Source: Promethearchaeota archaeon (GTDB lineage Archaea; Asgardarchaeota; Lokiarchaeia; Sigynarchaeales; SOKP01). Taken from it: a DNA stretch of 38,826 bases. Location of the stretch: the NCBI GenBank assembly GCA_019894735.1, contig JAGXOB010000012.1, positions 1 to 38,826 on the forward strand. Reading direction: 5' to 3'. A program made the position numbers and the translations under genes. Positions within the stretch are counted from its first letter, which is position 1. Each line of letters begins with the position of its first letter. Under the pieces are notes generated by a model. The model saw only the letters and a list, made by a program, of their open reading frames with translations. It did no database searches and was not told the DNA's origin. Below, one piece after another: positions 1 through 9,519 of the stretch.

Positions 1-233
1 GGCGAGAACCAGAACTTTGAATGGTTTTGGATATTCCTTATATCCCCTTTTAATTTTTGTGAACATTAACAGAACAACTTTTGATTGTATTTGTTATTAC
101 TGAGTATGATTTCTGGTTTTTTAAAATACCATCTTCCAATAAATTAAGATAAATTTAATTGTGGTAAACTAATAAATCTTAATCTAACTATTATTTTTAT
201 TGAGCATTAAAAAATATTAAGAGAGAATCAAAA

Positions 234-1478
234 ATGTTTGATTATTTAATAAGTGAAAATGCCAAAAAAATTAAAGAAGAGGTACGCTCATTTGTAAGAG
301 ACGATGTTCCTCACTCTTTAATTAAAAAAATGGATAAAGAAGAGATAAATTATCCCGTTGAGTTCTTACAGAAACTTGGTAAAAAAAATCTTATAGGATT
401 GAGGTTTCCTAAAGAATTTGGTGGTCGAGGTTTAAATTGGGAGTGTGAAGTCGTTGCTCTTGAAGAAGTAGGTGTATTAGGGAGCTCTTTACCGTGTTTA
501 TATTCTCTACCAATAATTACTGGAGAAGCCATGAATTTATTTGGTTCTGAGGATCAAAAATTAAATTACTTGAAACCAATGTGCGAAGGTAAAAAGTATA
601 CCGCAGAGGCGTTAACAGAACCAAGGGGCGGTTCAGATTTTTTTGGCGCAACTTGCACAGCTGTTAAAGATGGCGATTATTATATATTGAACGGGGAGAA
701 GCGTTTTGTTGTGGGGGCTGAGGGAGCAGATTTTTTCCTAGTTTATGCTAAAACCAACCTTGATCCTAAATCTGATCCTCGGTCATCGTTGAGTTTATTT
801 ATCGTAGATCGTAGTAAGGGTGTCGAAACGGAATATATATACGGCCTTCTAGGAACTAGAGGTGGTGGCGCTGGAAGACTCAAATTTGAAGATGTTCAAG
901 TTCCTAAAGAAAATATCATTATGGGGGAAGGGAAGGGAAGTATAATTTTTTATCAAATGATGGTCCCTGAACGCCTCACAACCGCGTCAGGCTCATTAGG
1001 ATCAGCTAGAACGTGTCTTCATATTGCTACTAAATATTCAACTAAAAGGAAAGCTTTTGGACAGACAATTAATAACTTTCAAGCTGTGAATTTTAAAATA
1101 GCCGATAGTATTACACTTTTAGACGCAGCGAGGTCAATCGTTTTAAATACCGCAAGAACGATTGATGCAGGAGCGCCTTCCGCTTTACAGAGAAGATTAG
1201 TTTCTGAATCAAAGAAATTTTCTACTAAAGCTTGTTGGAAAGTTATTAATAACGCAATGCAAATAATGGGGGGAATTGGTTATACTACAGTTTATCCCAT
1301 TGAAAGAATACTTCGGGATTCAAGACTTGGAGAAATTTGGACTGGAACTACGGAAATTATGAATTTAATTATCCAACACGAATATTATAAAGAACTGTTA
1401 AGCGAAAAATGGCTCGATCGAGATGTAGAAAAAGATGCTATTGATGCCGATCATGAGGAGGAAAAACATTACGGTTAG
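234..1478 (+). CDS. acyl-CoA dehydrogenase (FAD-dependent)
   Basis: Cytoplasmic flavoenzyme predicted to oxidise an acyl-CoA to the 2-enoyl-CoA, passing electrons to an acceptor such as ETF. The 414 residues match the family length. Visible motifs are the FAD/substrate segment TEPRGGSD (residues 128-135), [12 protein letters not shown] (272-283) and QIMGGIGYT (343-351). The usual catalytic Glu of the YEGT motif is replaced: the segment reads IWTGTTEI, with Thr370 at that place. A Glu is present instead at 246 in VPERLTTA, the position used by long-chain and isovaleryl-CoA dehydrogenases. The ATG is preceded by a purine-rich GAGAGAATC. It stands alone and is convergent with the PFK gene 35 bases downstream. 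The 233 bases upstream show no gene. Substrate cannot be told from sequence. Confidence 0.93.
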   Translation: MFDYLISENAKKIKEEVRSFVRDDVPHSLIKKMDKEEINYPVEFLQKLGKKNLIGLRFPKEFGGRGLNWECEVVALEEVGVLGSSLPCLYSLPIITGEAMNLFGSEDQKLNYLKPMCEGKKYTAEALTEPRGGSDFFGATCTAVKDGDYYILNGEKRFVVGAEGADFFLVYAKTNLDPKSDPRSSLSLFIVDRSKGVETEYIYGLLGTRGGGAGRLKFEDVQVPKENIIMGEGKGSIIFYQMMVPERLTTASGSLGSARTCLHIATKYSTKRKAFGQTINNFQAVNFKIADSITLLDAARSIVLNTARTIDAGAPSALQRRLVSESKKFSTKACWKVINNAMQIMGGIGYTTVYPIERILRDSRLGEIWTGTTEIMNLIIQHEYYKELLSEKWLDRDVEKDAIDADHEEEKHYG

Positions 1479-1513
1479 AGCAATTCGTTCAAAAATTAAA
1501 ATTAATATTTTTT

Positions 1514-2662
1514 TTAATTCTGCTTAGAGAGATATCTTATTTTAACAAGCAAATCTCTTAATTCCATTTTATCATTATCTGTTGTGATGTATTTCTTCTT
1601 AACGCCCTCAGAAAGAGGAATCATCTCGATTTTATTTCCTTGAAGCGAGACCATATTCCCAAAGTTACCTTCTAATACAAGTTTCATAGCTGCAAGTCCA
1701 AACCGTAACCCTAAAATTCGATCAAAGGAATTCGGTGTTCCAGCTCGCATTGTATGGCCAAGAACTACACTTCTACATTCAAAATCAACGCCATTATTCT
1801 GAAATTCTGATTTAAGATCCTTTCTTAAGTTTAATTCATCAACAATTATTTTAGATATATTTAATTTTACAAGTAGAGGATTACCAAATGTATCTTTTGG
1901 TAATTTATCAATAGTTTCTTTAGAAATGGTTTTAAAATCTCTTTCTAATGATTCATTCTTAGGATAAGCACCTTCAGAAGTTGCGATAATGTGATAAGTA
2001 TATCCCGCATTTGCTCTATTTTTAAGTACATCAACAATATCTATTTCGAAATCAAATGGCGTTTCAGGGATTAGTATTATATCAGCACCAGCTGAAAGCC
2101 CACTATACATAGTAAGAAATCCTGCATCTCTACCCATAATCTCTACAACAAATACTCTTTGGTGAGATCTTGCTGTAGTGGTTAAATTATCCATTGCGTT
2201 TGAAGCTAGTTGTACAGCACTCCAAAATCCGAATGTATAATGCGTTCCCGCCAGATCATTGTCGATTGTTTTTGGGCATCCGATTACATTTGCCTTTGCG
2301 TATTTACACATAGCATCAGCAACACTCAAAGTATCATCCCCTCCAATTGCAATCAACGCGTCAATGCCTAATTCATCTAATTTAGCTTTCAAATCTAGAG
2401 CAACTTTTTCTTTAGATTCAGCACCTTTGAACGGATTGGTTCTGCTTGTGTATAAAATTGTTCCTCCAACGGTATGTAAGTCATCGTGCTCTGCAATTTT
2501 TAGGGGAATTGTTAAATTCTCTATAAGACCTTTCCAGCCTTTAAGAATTCCAACGCATTCTATACCAGCGTCATAAGCTTTTAACATAATACCATAAATT
2601 ACGGAGTTTAAGCCTGGACAATCTCCTCCTCCTGTGAGGATTCCAATTTTATTAATTGTCAT
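1514..2662 (-). CDS. pfp: 6-phosphofructokinase, PPi-dependent type
   Basis: Phosphorylates fructose 6-phosphate in glycolysis, in the cytoplasm. The 382 residues belong to the PfkA superfamily: N-terminal phosphate-binding loop TGGGDCPGLNS (10-20), GGDDT (107-111) and PKTIDND (130-136). Two discriminating positions both carry the pyrophosphate-type residue. The second Asp of GGDDT takes the place of Gly in the ATP-type GGDGS, and Lys131 of PKTIDND takes the place of Gly in PGTIDND. In characterised enzymes this pair favours PPi over ATP, so I infer a reversible PPi-dependent enzyme. ATG start, with GTGTGA a few bases upstream. It is convergent with the acyl-CoA dehydrogenase and followed on the same strand, upstream, by the ZPR1 gene. 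Confidence 0.93.
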   Translation of the reverse strand: MTINKIGILTGGGDCPGLNSVIYGIMLKAYDAGIECVGILKGWKGLIENLTIPLKIAEHDDLHTVGGTILYTSRTNPFKGAESKEKVALDLKAKLDELGIDALIAIGGDDTLSVADAMCKYAKANVIGCPKTIDNDLAGTHYTFGFWSAVQLASNAMDNLTTTARSHQRVFVVEIMGRDAGFLTMYSGLSAGADIILIPETPFDFEIDIVDVLKNRANAGYTYHIIATSEGAYPKNESLERDFKTISKETIDKLPKDTFGNPLLVKLNISKIIVDELNLRKDLKSEFQNNGVDFECRSVVLGHTMRAGTPNSFDRILGLRFGLAAMKLVLEGNFGNMVSLQGNKIEMIPLSEGVKKKYITTDNDKMELRDLLVKIRYLSKQN

Positions 2663-2739
2663 TTGATTTCACACTTAATTTATCTTAATTTTAAATATAA
2701 GTATCTAATTAGAAATAATGATAATTTCACTTATTACTT

Positions 2740-3309
2740 TTAATTTGGTTCTTTATTTTCAAATTTTTCATAAGAGTATTTTGATTCATCCTCTGGAATT
2801 ATATAACTCCCTCCTTCTGTGTCAGTAACAATTAAAGTAAATGCAAATTCTCCTTTTAAAGCATCATGTAGATCATGTAAAATTTTATCAATTTCTTCTA
2901 TTTGATTATCGTCCTTTTCGAGATTTTTACGATAAATTGAGACGGCATTTTCAAATCTAAATAAAATCCCTTCCACATTGGTATAATAAAAGTCTGCGTT
3001 TGGACCGGGCTCTACAAATAATTCCAACTCTGGAATTTCTAATCTTCCTACTGGGGAACGGTAGATTTTTGATTTTAAATCACTTTCGTTTGAAACTCTC
3101 AAAGTCATTTTTCCTGGAGTATTACGAGTGGTAAGTGGAATTATATCATTATTAGTAAAATTACATGTGTTACATTCGAATTTAATTAGTAGCATTTTAT
3201 CTCCGTCAGGTACGTCGTAAGTAGTTTTAAGAATTTTTATCTTACCCTTTTCACATGTAGGGCATTTGAATGAAAATTCTACCTCTTCATTTTTTGATTT
3301 TTCTGACAC
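2740..3309 (-). CDS. ZPR1-type zinc-finger protein
   Basis: A 189-residue single-copy version of the eukaryotic ZPR1 module. It has a C4 zinc finger (Cys16, Cys19, Cys46, Cys49) followed by the beta-rich ZPR1 domain with the typical YRSPVGRLEIPELELFVEPGP-like core at about residues 83-104. Eukaryotic ZPR1 has two such modules and works with elongation factor eEF1A; archaeal single-module homologues are widespread but poorly characterised, so no precise role is claimed. The start is a GTG with an AGTGATT SD-like element five bases upstream. It is divergent from the oxidoreductase operon, with about 240 bases of shared upstream region. Confidence 0.85.
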   Translation of the reverse strand: MSEKSKNEEVEFSFKCPTCEKGKIKILKTTYDVPDGDKMLLIKFECNTCNFTNNDIIPLTTRNTPGKMTLRVSNESDLKSKIYRSPVGRLEIPELELFVEPGPNADFYYTNVEGILFRFENAVSIYRKNLEKDDNQIEEIDKILHDLHDALKGEFAFTLIVTDTEGGSYIIPEDESKYSYEKFENKEPN

Positions 3310-3550
3310 TCTTAATCACTATCTATATTATTGGAGGTTAAATTACAGTTATCATTAATTTTCAACAATTTAAGTGGCGTCCTTATAAATTTTTTCCAGA
3401 AATTTTTAATTTATTGCTAATTACTTTACCTTAGTAGTTCTATTTACGATAATTTTATAAGTTTTCCAAAAAAAAAATACTATAATATAGTTTTACGGCT
3501 TTTATTATTATCATAATTATAAGATCGAATAATTTACAGGTTGGAAAAAA

Positions 3551-4135
3551 TTGACGGATAATGGAATAATAGAAATTACCTTTCATGGTCGAGGAGGTCA
3601 AACAGCTATCACTGCTAGTCAACTTCTGGCACAAATGGCCTACGAAGAAAGTTTTAAAGACGCTATTGCTATACCTATTATTGGAGCAGAAAGGAGAGGA
3701 GCCCCTATCCAAGCATTCACTAAGTTATCAAAGAATAAAACGATAAAGACTTACGATAGTGTAATAAATCCCGATTATATGTTAATTTTTGACCCCTCCC
3801 TTTTAGATATTCCTAGAATCCTAGCAACAGTAAAAAGTGGAGTTACATTATTAATAAACACAAAAAATCCGATCGATACTTGTGAATTTCCCGAAAACAT
3901 AAAGATTTTTATTGTTGATGCCACAGGAATTTGTATTAAATTAGGATTTATGCATTCGAGTGGTCCTATTTTGAACATTCCAATGCTGGGGGCATTTGGA
4001 CAACTAACTGGTTTTTATAATTTAGACACGATGAAAAAAGTGATCTATAGCGAATATGGAGAAGCTCGGGGTAAGAAAAATTTAGAAGTTGCTGTCGAAG
4101 CCTACAATAATGTTAGAGAGGTTGAATTTGAATGA
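3551..4135 (+). CDS. porG: 2-oxoacid:ferredoxin oxidoreductase gamma subunit
   Basis: Gamma subunit of a pyruvate-type 2-oxoacid:ferredoxin oxidoreductase, the cytoplasmic enzyme that converts a 2-oxoacid plus CoA to acyl-CoA, CO2 and reduced ferredoxin. The 194 residues open with ITFHGRGGQTAITASQLLA, the hallmark of the gamma domain, and later contain a conserved ERRGAPIQAF segment. The start is TTG; a purine-rich GGTTGGA lies just upstream, and the next in-frame ATG would remove the conserved motif. It is the first gene of a four-gene operon and overlaps the delta gene by four bases (ATGA). The separate-subunit gamma-delta-alpha-beta arrangement is the ancestral archaeal form. Confidence 0.93.
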   Translation: MTDNGIIEITFHGRGGQTAITASQLLAQMAYEESFKDAIAIPIIGAERRGAPIQAFTKLSKNKTIKTYDSVINPDYMLIFDPSLLDIPRILATVKSGVTLLINTKNPIDTCEFPENIKIFIVDATGICIKLGFMHSSGPILNIPMLGAFGQLTGFYNLDTMKKVIYSEYGEARGKKNLEVAVEAYNNVREVEFE

Positions 4136-4470
4136 ACAAAGTGAAATGGAAGAACATATGTGAAGACAAAGAAAAGCGACCTGAAGTTCAAGAATATAAA
4201 AATTGGAAAGAGCTACCTCCAATCCCTATATCTTTTCCTATTAAGGGAAGTATTGGAACTACTGGAGATTGGAGAACATTTAAACCTGTTGTTGATCGAG
4301 AGACTTGCACCAAATGTGGTCTTTGCTGGATGTATTGCCCCGAAGGCACAATAATCAGAAATGAAGAAGGAGAATTTGAAGTTGATTATATTTATTGTAA
4401 AGGTTGTGGAATTTGTGCTAAAGAATGCCCCACAAAAAGCATAGAAATGGTCAGAGAGAGTGAAGTTTAA
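4132..4470 (+). CDS. porD: 2-oxoacid:ferredoxin oxidoreductase delta subunit (ferredoxin-like)
   Basis: Electron-transfer subunit of the oxidoreductase, 112 residues. Two [4Fe-4S] motifs are visible: CTKCGLCWMYCP (Cys59, 62, 65, 69) and CKGCGICAKECP (Cys89, 92, 95, 99). They carry electrons from the thiamine active site to external ferredoxin. The N-terminal 50 residues (WKELPPIPISFPIKGS, then the GTTGDWRTFKPV stretch) are typical of PorD. The start overlaps the gamma stop by four bases, implying translational coupling, and the alpha gene follows directly. Confidence 0.95.
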   Translation: MNKVKWKNICEDKEKRPEVQEYKNWKELPPIPISFPIKGSIGTTGDWRTFKPVVDRETCTKCGLCWMYCPEGTIIRNEEGEFEVDYIYCKGCGICAKECPTKSIEMVRESEV

Positions 4471-4471
4471 T

Positions 4472-5728
4472 ATGGTTGAAGCACAAGAAGATTTTACACA
4501 AGAAAAAGAAACAATAATTATTAAGGGAAATGTAGCTGCAGCTTACGCTGCGAAATCTGCAAGGGTTCAAGTGATAAGTGCTTATCCCATCACTCCGCAA
4601 ACTACTGTTGTAGAAAAGCTTTCAGAGTTTGTAGATAACGGTGAGATGCCCGGAACTCAATATATTAAATTTGAGTCAGAGCACTCTGTAATGGCTGCTA
4701 CTATTGGTGCAAGCACTGCAGGGACTCGTACATTTACTGCTACATCTGGACAAGGATTATTTTACATGTATGAGATGGTCCATTGGGCAGCAGGTGCTCG
4801 TCTACCTATAGTTACTACGATTGCTTCAAGGGGCCCAGCGCCCCCATGGAACATTTGGGCAGATTTCACGGATGTTATAAGTTGTAGAGATACTGGTTGG
4901 ATGATTTCATTTGCATCAGGGCACCAAGAGATCTACGACGATATATTGATGTCATATAAAATTAGCGAAGATTACGATATTTTATTACCTAAATTTGTAG
5001 CTTATGGGGGATTTACTCTATCTCACACATCTAAACCTGTAACCATTGAGGATCAAGATGATGTCGACGATTTTTTGCCACCACTCCCAGATGAGAAAGG
5101 ATGGCCACATATTTTTCTCGATCCTGAACGACCAATGATGCACGGAAATCTTATCATGCCATCCGGTTTTTACAATGAATTTAGATTAAAAATCCACTAT
5201 ACTCATGTTATAGCAAAGCAAAAAATCAAGGAGGTTGCGATAGAATTCGAGAAAAAGTTTGGTAGATCATATGGAAATGGATTAATTGAAGAATATAAAA
5301 TGAAAGATGCGGAAGTTGCTATACTTAATTATGGTGAACTTGCCATGCAGATGGAAGATGCGGTTGATGAACTCAGGGACGAAGGATACAAAGTAGGATG
5401 TGTAAAATTAAGATATCTCCGACCTTTTCCTGTTGAAGATATAATACAAATTGCTAATAAGGTTAAAGTCCTTGGAGTAGCTGACCGAGCTACTGCGTTC
5501 GGATCTCCAACAGGAGGCCCAGTAAGTAGTGAAGTGAAAGCAGCTCTATATGGTTCTGGATCAACTACACAAGTTTTACCAATTGTTATGGGTTTGGGTG
5601 GTAGAGAAGTTGGATTAGACCAACAGAAAAATCAGTTAAAAATATTGACTAAATTAAATGAAACCGGAGAGTTACCAAAAGATATGATTGATGGAACTTT
5701 CTGGGATGGATTATTGGAGATCGATTAA
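4472..5728 (+). CDS. porA: 2-oxoacid:ferredoxin oxidoreductase alpha subunit
   Basis: Alpha subunit, holding the pyrimidine-side and transketolase-like domains. After a short leader it has GNVAAAYAAKSARV, then AYPITPQTTVVEKL, FESEHSVMAATIGAS and ATSGQGLFYMYE, all diagnostic of PorA. I chose the ATG two bases after the delta stop, giving 418 residues. An in-frame GTG at 4460, inside the end of the delta gene, would add four residues and cannot be excluded. A lone FESEHS and the absence of fused gamma or beta domains show the unfused four-subunit form. Pyruvate is the likeliest substrate, but 2-ketoisovalerate-type enzymes look similar at this level. Confidence 0.93.
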   Translation: MVEAQEDFTQEKETIIIKGNVAAAYAAKSARVQVISAYPITPQTTVVEKLSEFVDNGEMPGTQYIKFESEHSVMAATIGASTAGTRTFTATSGQGLFYMYEMVHWAAGARLPIVTTIASRGPAPPWNIWADFTDVISCRDTGWMISFASGHQEIYDDILMSYKISEDYDILLPKFVAYGGFTLSHTSKPVTIEDQDDVDDFLPPLPDEKGWPHIFLDPERPMMHGNLIMPSGFYNEFRLKIHYTHVIAKQKIKEVAIEFEKKFGRSYGNGLIEEYKMKDAEVAILNYGELAMQMEDAVDELRDEGYKVGCVKLRYLRPFPVEDIIQIANKVKVLGVADRATAFGSPTGGPVSSEVKAALYGSGSTTQVLPIVMGLGGREVGLDQQKNQLKILTKLNETGELPKDMIDGTFWDGLLEID

Positions 5729-5730
5729 AA

Positions 5731-6669
5731 ATGGTATCTATAAAAGAAGCATTAGAAATAGGACAAGAAGAATATTTCTTAGCGGGGAATTCCTCATGTG
5801 CTGGGTGCGGGCTTGAAATCGCTTTAAGGTGGGCTATGAAAGCTCTTGGCCCAAATACATCGTTAGTTACACCAGCTAGTTGTCTAAATGTTGTTGTTGG
5901 ATTATGGCCAAAAACAGCACCAAACTTTCCGTTTATGAATATGGCATTTGCTGCCGGAGCTGCTGCCGCAACAGGAGTCTCTGCAGCTTTTAAAGCAAAA
6001 TCTCTTCGATTTCCCGGTAAAGTCTGGGATAAAATGACAACACTAGTTTTTGCTGGTGATGGAGGAACTACAGATATTGGAATTCAAGGTTTAAGTGGTG
6101 CAGCTGAAAGAAATTCTAATATCATATATTGTTGCTATGATAACGAAGCGTATATGAATACTGGAATTCAAAGATCATCTAGTACACCACATGGAGCAAT
6201 AACAACTACAACCACATTAGGAAAAGAACGATATAAGAAAAATTTACCGAGAATTATGGCAGCTCACGAAATCCCTTATGTTGCGACTTGTTCTGTAAGC
6301 GAACCTCTCGATATCTACGAGAAATTTAAAAAAGCAAAATCAATTGAAGGATGTAAATATATTCATATTTTAGCTTCTTGTCCTCCGGGATGGGGGATTG
6401 CATCTGAAGATTCTATAGAAATTCCTCGCTTAGCAGTTAAAACAGGTTCATGGATATTATACGAAATCGAAAATCGTGTTTTAACGTTATCAAAAAAAAG
6501 TAAAACATTATTAGATCCCTCAAAAAGAGCTCCATTAATTGAATACTTATCAAGACAGAAACGTTTTTCAAAATTATCTGAAAAAGATTTAATTGAACTG
6601 CAAGAAAGACTCGATCTTCAGTGGTCTATAATTGCTGATGAACTATCCTGCCAAGAGAATCATCAGTGA
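5731..6669 (+). CDS. porB: 2-oxoacid:ferredoxin oxidoreductase beta subunit (TPP-binding)
   Basis: Thiamine-diphosphate and proximal-cluster subunit, 312 residues. Cysteines placed to bind the [4Fe-4S] cluster are Cys23 and Cys26 (SSCAGCG), Cys51 and probably Cys217 (LASCPPGW). The TPP/Mg motif starts at GDGGTTDIG (109-117) and ends at NEAYMNTGIQRS (138-149). The C-terminal tail matches the usual PorB length. It starts two bases after the alpha stop and closes the operon. The next gene, an amidase, begins 94 bases later and is probably a separate unit. Confidence 0.95.
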   Translation: MVSIKEALEIGQEEYFLAGNSSCAGCGLEIALRWAMKALGPNTSLVTPASCLNVVVGLWPKTAPNFPFMNMAFAAGAAAATGVSAAFKAKSLRFPGKVWDKMTTLVFAGDGGTTDIGIQGLSGAAERNSNIIYCCYDNEAYMNTGIQRSSSTPHGAITTTTTLGKERYKKNLPRIMAAHEIPYVATCSVSEPLDIYEKFKKAKSIEGCKYIHILASCPPGWGIASEDSIEIPRLAVKTGSWILYEIENRVLTLSKKSKTLLDPSKRAPLIEYLSRQKRFSKLSEKDLIELQERLDLQWSIIADELSCQENHQ

Positions 6670-6763
6670 AGTTTTTTCTAATTTATTCTTAAGTAGTAAT
6701 CCAAATGAATCCCTTTGGATTTTTTAATAAAGTTTAAATGAATAGATATTCTAGATTGAAAAT

Positions 6764-8215
6764 ATGAAGAAAGAAGATATTTGTTTCATGTCTGCTTGCG
6801 AAATGGCAGAAAAAATTAAAACACAAGAGTTAACATCTCAAGAAATTATAGAGACGATCATCGAAAGAATTCAAAAGATAAACCCAATAATTAACGCTTA
6901 TTGTACTCCAACGCTGGAATTAGCAAGAGAGATGGCAAAAGAAGCAGATGAAAGAGTAAAGGAAGGTAAAAAATTCGGAATCTTGAATGGAATTCCTCTT
7001 TCTATAAAAGACGAAACTGAAGTAGAAGGAATACGAACTACCTTTGGGAGTAAAATTTTTGAGAATAATAAACCGCGGAGAGACGATATAGTAGTGAAAA
7101 GAGCTAGAGAAGCTGGTACTGTGATTTTAGGCAAAACAAATACTCCCGCTTTTGGATTTAAGGGAGAAACAGATAATTTAATTTTTGGGGTTACCAAAAA
7201 TCCTTGGAATTTAGAAAAAACTCCTGGAGGGTCTAGTGGCGGGGCTGCAGCAGCTGTAGCATCTGGACTGAGTCCATTAGCAATAGGCTCAGATGGTGGA
7301 GGATCTATTAGGATTCCTAGTAGTTTTTGCGGTATTTATGGACTCAAACCTACTTTTGGTCGAGTTCCTCAAAGTAATATGTTTTTATTTGGTTATCTTG
7401 GTACATTTATTCATAAAGGTCCAATTGTTAGGTTTGTCAAGGATGCTGCATTATTATTGGATGTGCTGGTAGGAGAGCACTTTTCGGATCGATACTCTTT
7501 ACCTAAACCAAATTATAGTTATTTAGAAAAACTTGATGATAAACCTAAAAAATTGAGAATTGGGTATTCCTTAGATTTAGGATTTGCGGAAGCACTCGAT
7601 CCTCAAGTTGAAAAATCAGTTTTAGATGCTATTCAGAAATTTGAACAGTTAAACTGGTCAGTTGATAAGACTAAGCTTAAAGTGAAAAATCCTGAATCAA
7701 TATTCTGGACTTTTTGGGCGTCGGGATTTGGTTATGCATTTCAACCTTTTTTGAAGAAATGGAAAGATAAAATGGATCCTGAATTTGTAGAGATTATTAA
7801 TATGGGGTTAAGATTTTCCTCAGTAGACCTGAAAATGGCAGAAGTCCAAAGAGAAATGATATATCTTGACATTTCCAGACTTTTAAGAGATTTTGACATA
7901 ATTATAACTCCAACTGTTGCGTGTCCTGCGTTTGAAATAGGTAAATCTGGAATTCACGATATAGAAACGATGAAATCAAATTTAATTATAAATGAAAAAA
8001 GAGTTTCACTGTTAGGCTGGTTATCTTTTACATATCCATTCAATATAAGTGGTCATCCCGCAGCTACAATTCCCTGTGGTTGGTCTAATGAGGGGCTACC
8101 AATAGGAATGCAAATTGTAGGAAAGAGATTTGATGAATTAACTGTCCTTCAAGTCTCAAAAGCCTTCGAGGATATCTCTCCTTGGCAAGATAAAAGACCA
8201 ATCGTTATTAAATAG
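6764..8215 (+). CDS. amidase-signature family hydrolase
   Basis: Serine hydrolase of the amidase-signature family, 483 residues, acting on C-N bonds of unknown substrate. The Ser-cisSer-Lys triad is intact: Lys82 in PLSIKDE, Ser157 in GGSSGG and Ser181 in GSDGGGSIRIP. The spacings between the three (75 and 24 residues) equal those of fatty-acid amide hydrolase. The long C-terminal half (IIITPTVACPAF, then the GHPAATIPCG-type segment) resembles FAAH-like and stand-alone amidases more than GatA, and no gatB or gatC lies nearby, so a role in Gln-tRNA formation is not supported. ATG start. Free-standing between the oxidoreductase operon and the tRNA-modification pair. Confidence 0.88.
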   Translation: MKKEDICFMSACEMAEKIKTQELTSQEIIETIIERIQKINPIINAYCTPTLELAREMAKEADERVKEGKKFGILNGIPLSIKDETEVEGIRTTFGSKIFENNKPRRDDIVVKRAREAGTVILGKTNTPAFGFKGETDNLIFGVTKNPWNLEKTPGGSSGGAAAAVASGLSPLAIGSDGGGSIRIPSSFCGIYGLKPTFGRVPQSNMFLFGYLGTFIHKGPIVRFVKDAALLLDVLVGEHFSDRYSLPKPNYSYLEKLDDKPKKLRIGYSLDLGFAEALDPQVEKSVLDAIQKFEQLNWSVDKTKLKVKNPESIFWTFWASGFGYAFQPFLKKWKDKMDPEFVEIINMGLRFSSVDLKMAEVQREMIYLDISRLLRDFDIIITPTVACPAFEIGKSGIHDIETMKSNLIINEKRVSLLGWLSFTYPFNISGHPAATIPCGWSNEGLPIGMQIVGKRFDELTVLQVSKAFEDISPWQDKRPIVIK

Positions 8216-8303
8216 ATGAAATTTTACATTTAGAGATCTTCCAAATTCTATATCCAAGTTTAAATAAAGTTATTTAATAATAAAAAAAAATTAAGTTATA
8301 AAT

Positions 8304-8972
8304 ATGGGATTTTTAATTAAATTGAAAGGCAAGAGTATTGATTCGATGGATCTTTATCTTGAAACTGCGGTGGACTTCATAACTCAAGGAAAGTTAATTA
8401 GTTTCCCTACCAACAGTGTATATGGAATTGGAGGAGATCCCCTCAATCTTGAAGTAATAAATAGGATTTACGATATTAAGTATCGAGATCGCTCAAAAGG
8501 ACTATTACTATTAGTTGCAGATGCTGAAGAGGCAGAAAAAGTTGCAGAATTTAACAAAATAAGTTATAAGTTAGCTGAACGCTTCTGGCCTGGTCAATTG
8601 ACATTAATTTTAAATAAAAAAGAACCTAATATAATTCCTCCAGAAGTTACGGCTGGTAAAAATACGATTGGTATTCGCGTCCCAGAAAATGAGATTGTCC
8701 TAACTATTTTAAAGAAATTAAAATCAAAAGGGTATTTTGGTGGAATAATTGGAACCTCAGCTAACTACTCTGGAGAGCCTCCCTCAATAAGTGGAGATGA
8801 AGTTGCGAAAAAATTTTTAACGCCAATAGATTTAATACTTGATGGGGGAAAAACTAAAACGAAAATTTCCACAACAATCCTTGATTGCACTTCGGACAAG
8901 TTAAAGCTCTTGCGGATTGGGGCAGTAAAAGAAGAAGAAATTGAAGAATTTATTGAAATAAATAAGGATTAA
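8304..8972 (+). CDS. tsaC: L-threonylcarbamoyladenylate synthase (Sua5/YrdC family)
   Basis: First enzyme of t6A37 tRNA modification; makes threonylcarbamoyl-AMP from threonine, bicarbonate and ATP, which KEOPS then uses. The 222 residues cover one YrdC domain: FPTNSVYGIGGDP (34-46), the KYRDRSKGLLLLV nucleotide-binding stretch (59-71) and GTSANYSGEPP (about 149-159). The C-terminal SUA5 domain of longer archaeal and yeast Sua5 proteins is absent, so this is the short TsaC-like form. Two KEOPS subunits (Cgi121 and Pcc1) lie within 6 kb on the other strand, which supports the assignment. A THUMP-domain tRNA protein follows directly. Confidence 0.9.
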   Translation: MGFLIKLKGKSIDSMDLYLETAVDFITQGKLISFPTNSVYGIGGDPLNLEVINRIYDIKYRDRSKGLLLLVADAEEAEKVAEFNKISYKLAERFWPGQLTLILNKKEPNIIPPEVTAGKNTIGIRVPENEIVLTILKKLKSKGYFGGIIGTSANYSGEPPSISGDEVAKKFLTPIDLILDGGKTKTKISTTILDCTSDKLKLLRIGAVKEEEIEEFIEINKD

Positions 8973-8988
8973 CTATTTGGAGCATATA

Positions 8989-9519
8989 TTGAATAATTTT
9001 AACTTATTAGTCTCTACATCGAGATTTAACGAAGTGAACGCAAAAGCAGAAATTTGGTTTACGCTGTTAATGTGTGGTGATAAATATCCCATTATTTCAG
9101 CGATGAAATATCCCGGATTGATAACTGCTGCCACCAATATTGACAAGAAAGAAGTTATACAAAAAATCAAAAAACTCCTCGAAAGAGATCCAGATTTCTT
9201 TCAATTCATCCTTAAAATTGTCCCGGTTGATTATGTATGTGAAACGCAACTAAATATTATAAAAGATTTTGTAGAAAAATACTACGCTTTTTATTTGAAC
9301 AAAGAAGACTCTTTTAAGATCGAACTGAATCGCAGAAAAAATGAGATCATAGAACGAGATACCTTTATTGAAGCTGTAGCAAAGATTATTAATAATAGAG
9401 TCGATTTAGATAATCCAGATAAAATATTAAGAATTGAACTTCTGGGAAATGTTTGTGGAATATCGTTTCTAAATCCCGATGATATTATTATTATCCATAA
9501 TAAATATAATCAGATCTAA
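8989..9519 (+). CDS. THUMP-domain protein (Tan1-like, tRNA acetylation)
   Basis: Small THUMP protein of about 176 residues. The conserved start NLLVSTSRFNEVNAKAEIWF and the later NIDKKEVIQKIKKLL, then PVDYVCET, are typical of archaeal and eukaryotic Tan1/THUMPD1 proteins. These present tRNA for N4-acetylcytidine formation by the Kre33/TmcA acetyltransferase. I place the start at TTG 8989 because GGAG sits six bases upstream (8979-8982); an in-frame TTG at 8977 would add four residues and has no such element. It follows the TsaC gene within 20 bases, so the two are probably co-transcribed. Its stop codon overlaps the convergent Cgi121 stop. Confidence 0.75.
   Translation: MNNFNLLVSTSRFNEVNAKAEIWFTLLMCGDKYPIISAMKYPGLITAATNIDKKEVIQKIKKLLERDPDFFQFILKIVPVDYVCETQLNIIKDFVEKYYAFYLNKEDSFKIELNRRKNEIIERDTFIEAVAKIINNRVDLDNPDKILRIELLGNVCGISFLNPDDIIIIHNKYNQI

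Noticed and set aside
6764..8215. GatA subunit of the Asp/Glu-tRNA amidotransferase
   Set aside because: The signature motifs are shared by all amidases; no gatB or gatC is near and the C-terminal half looks FAAH-like.
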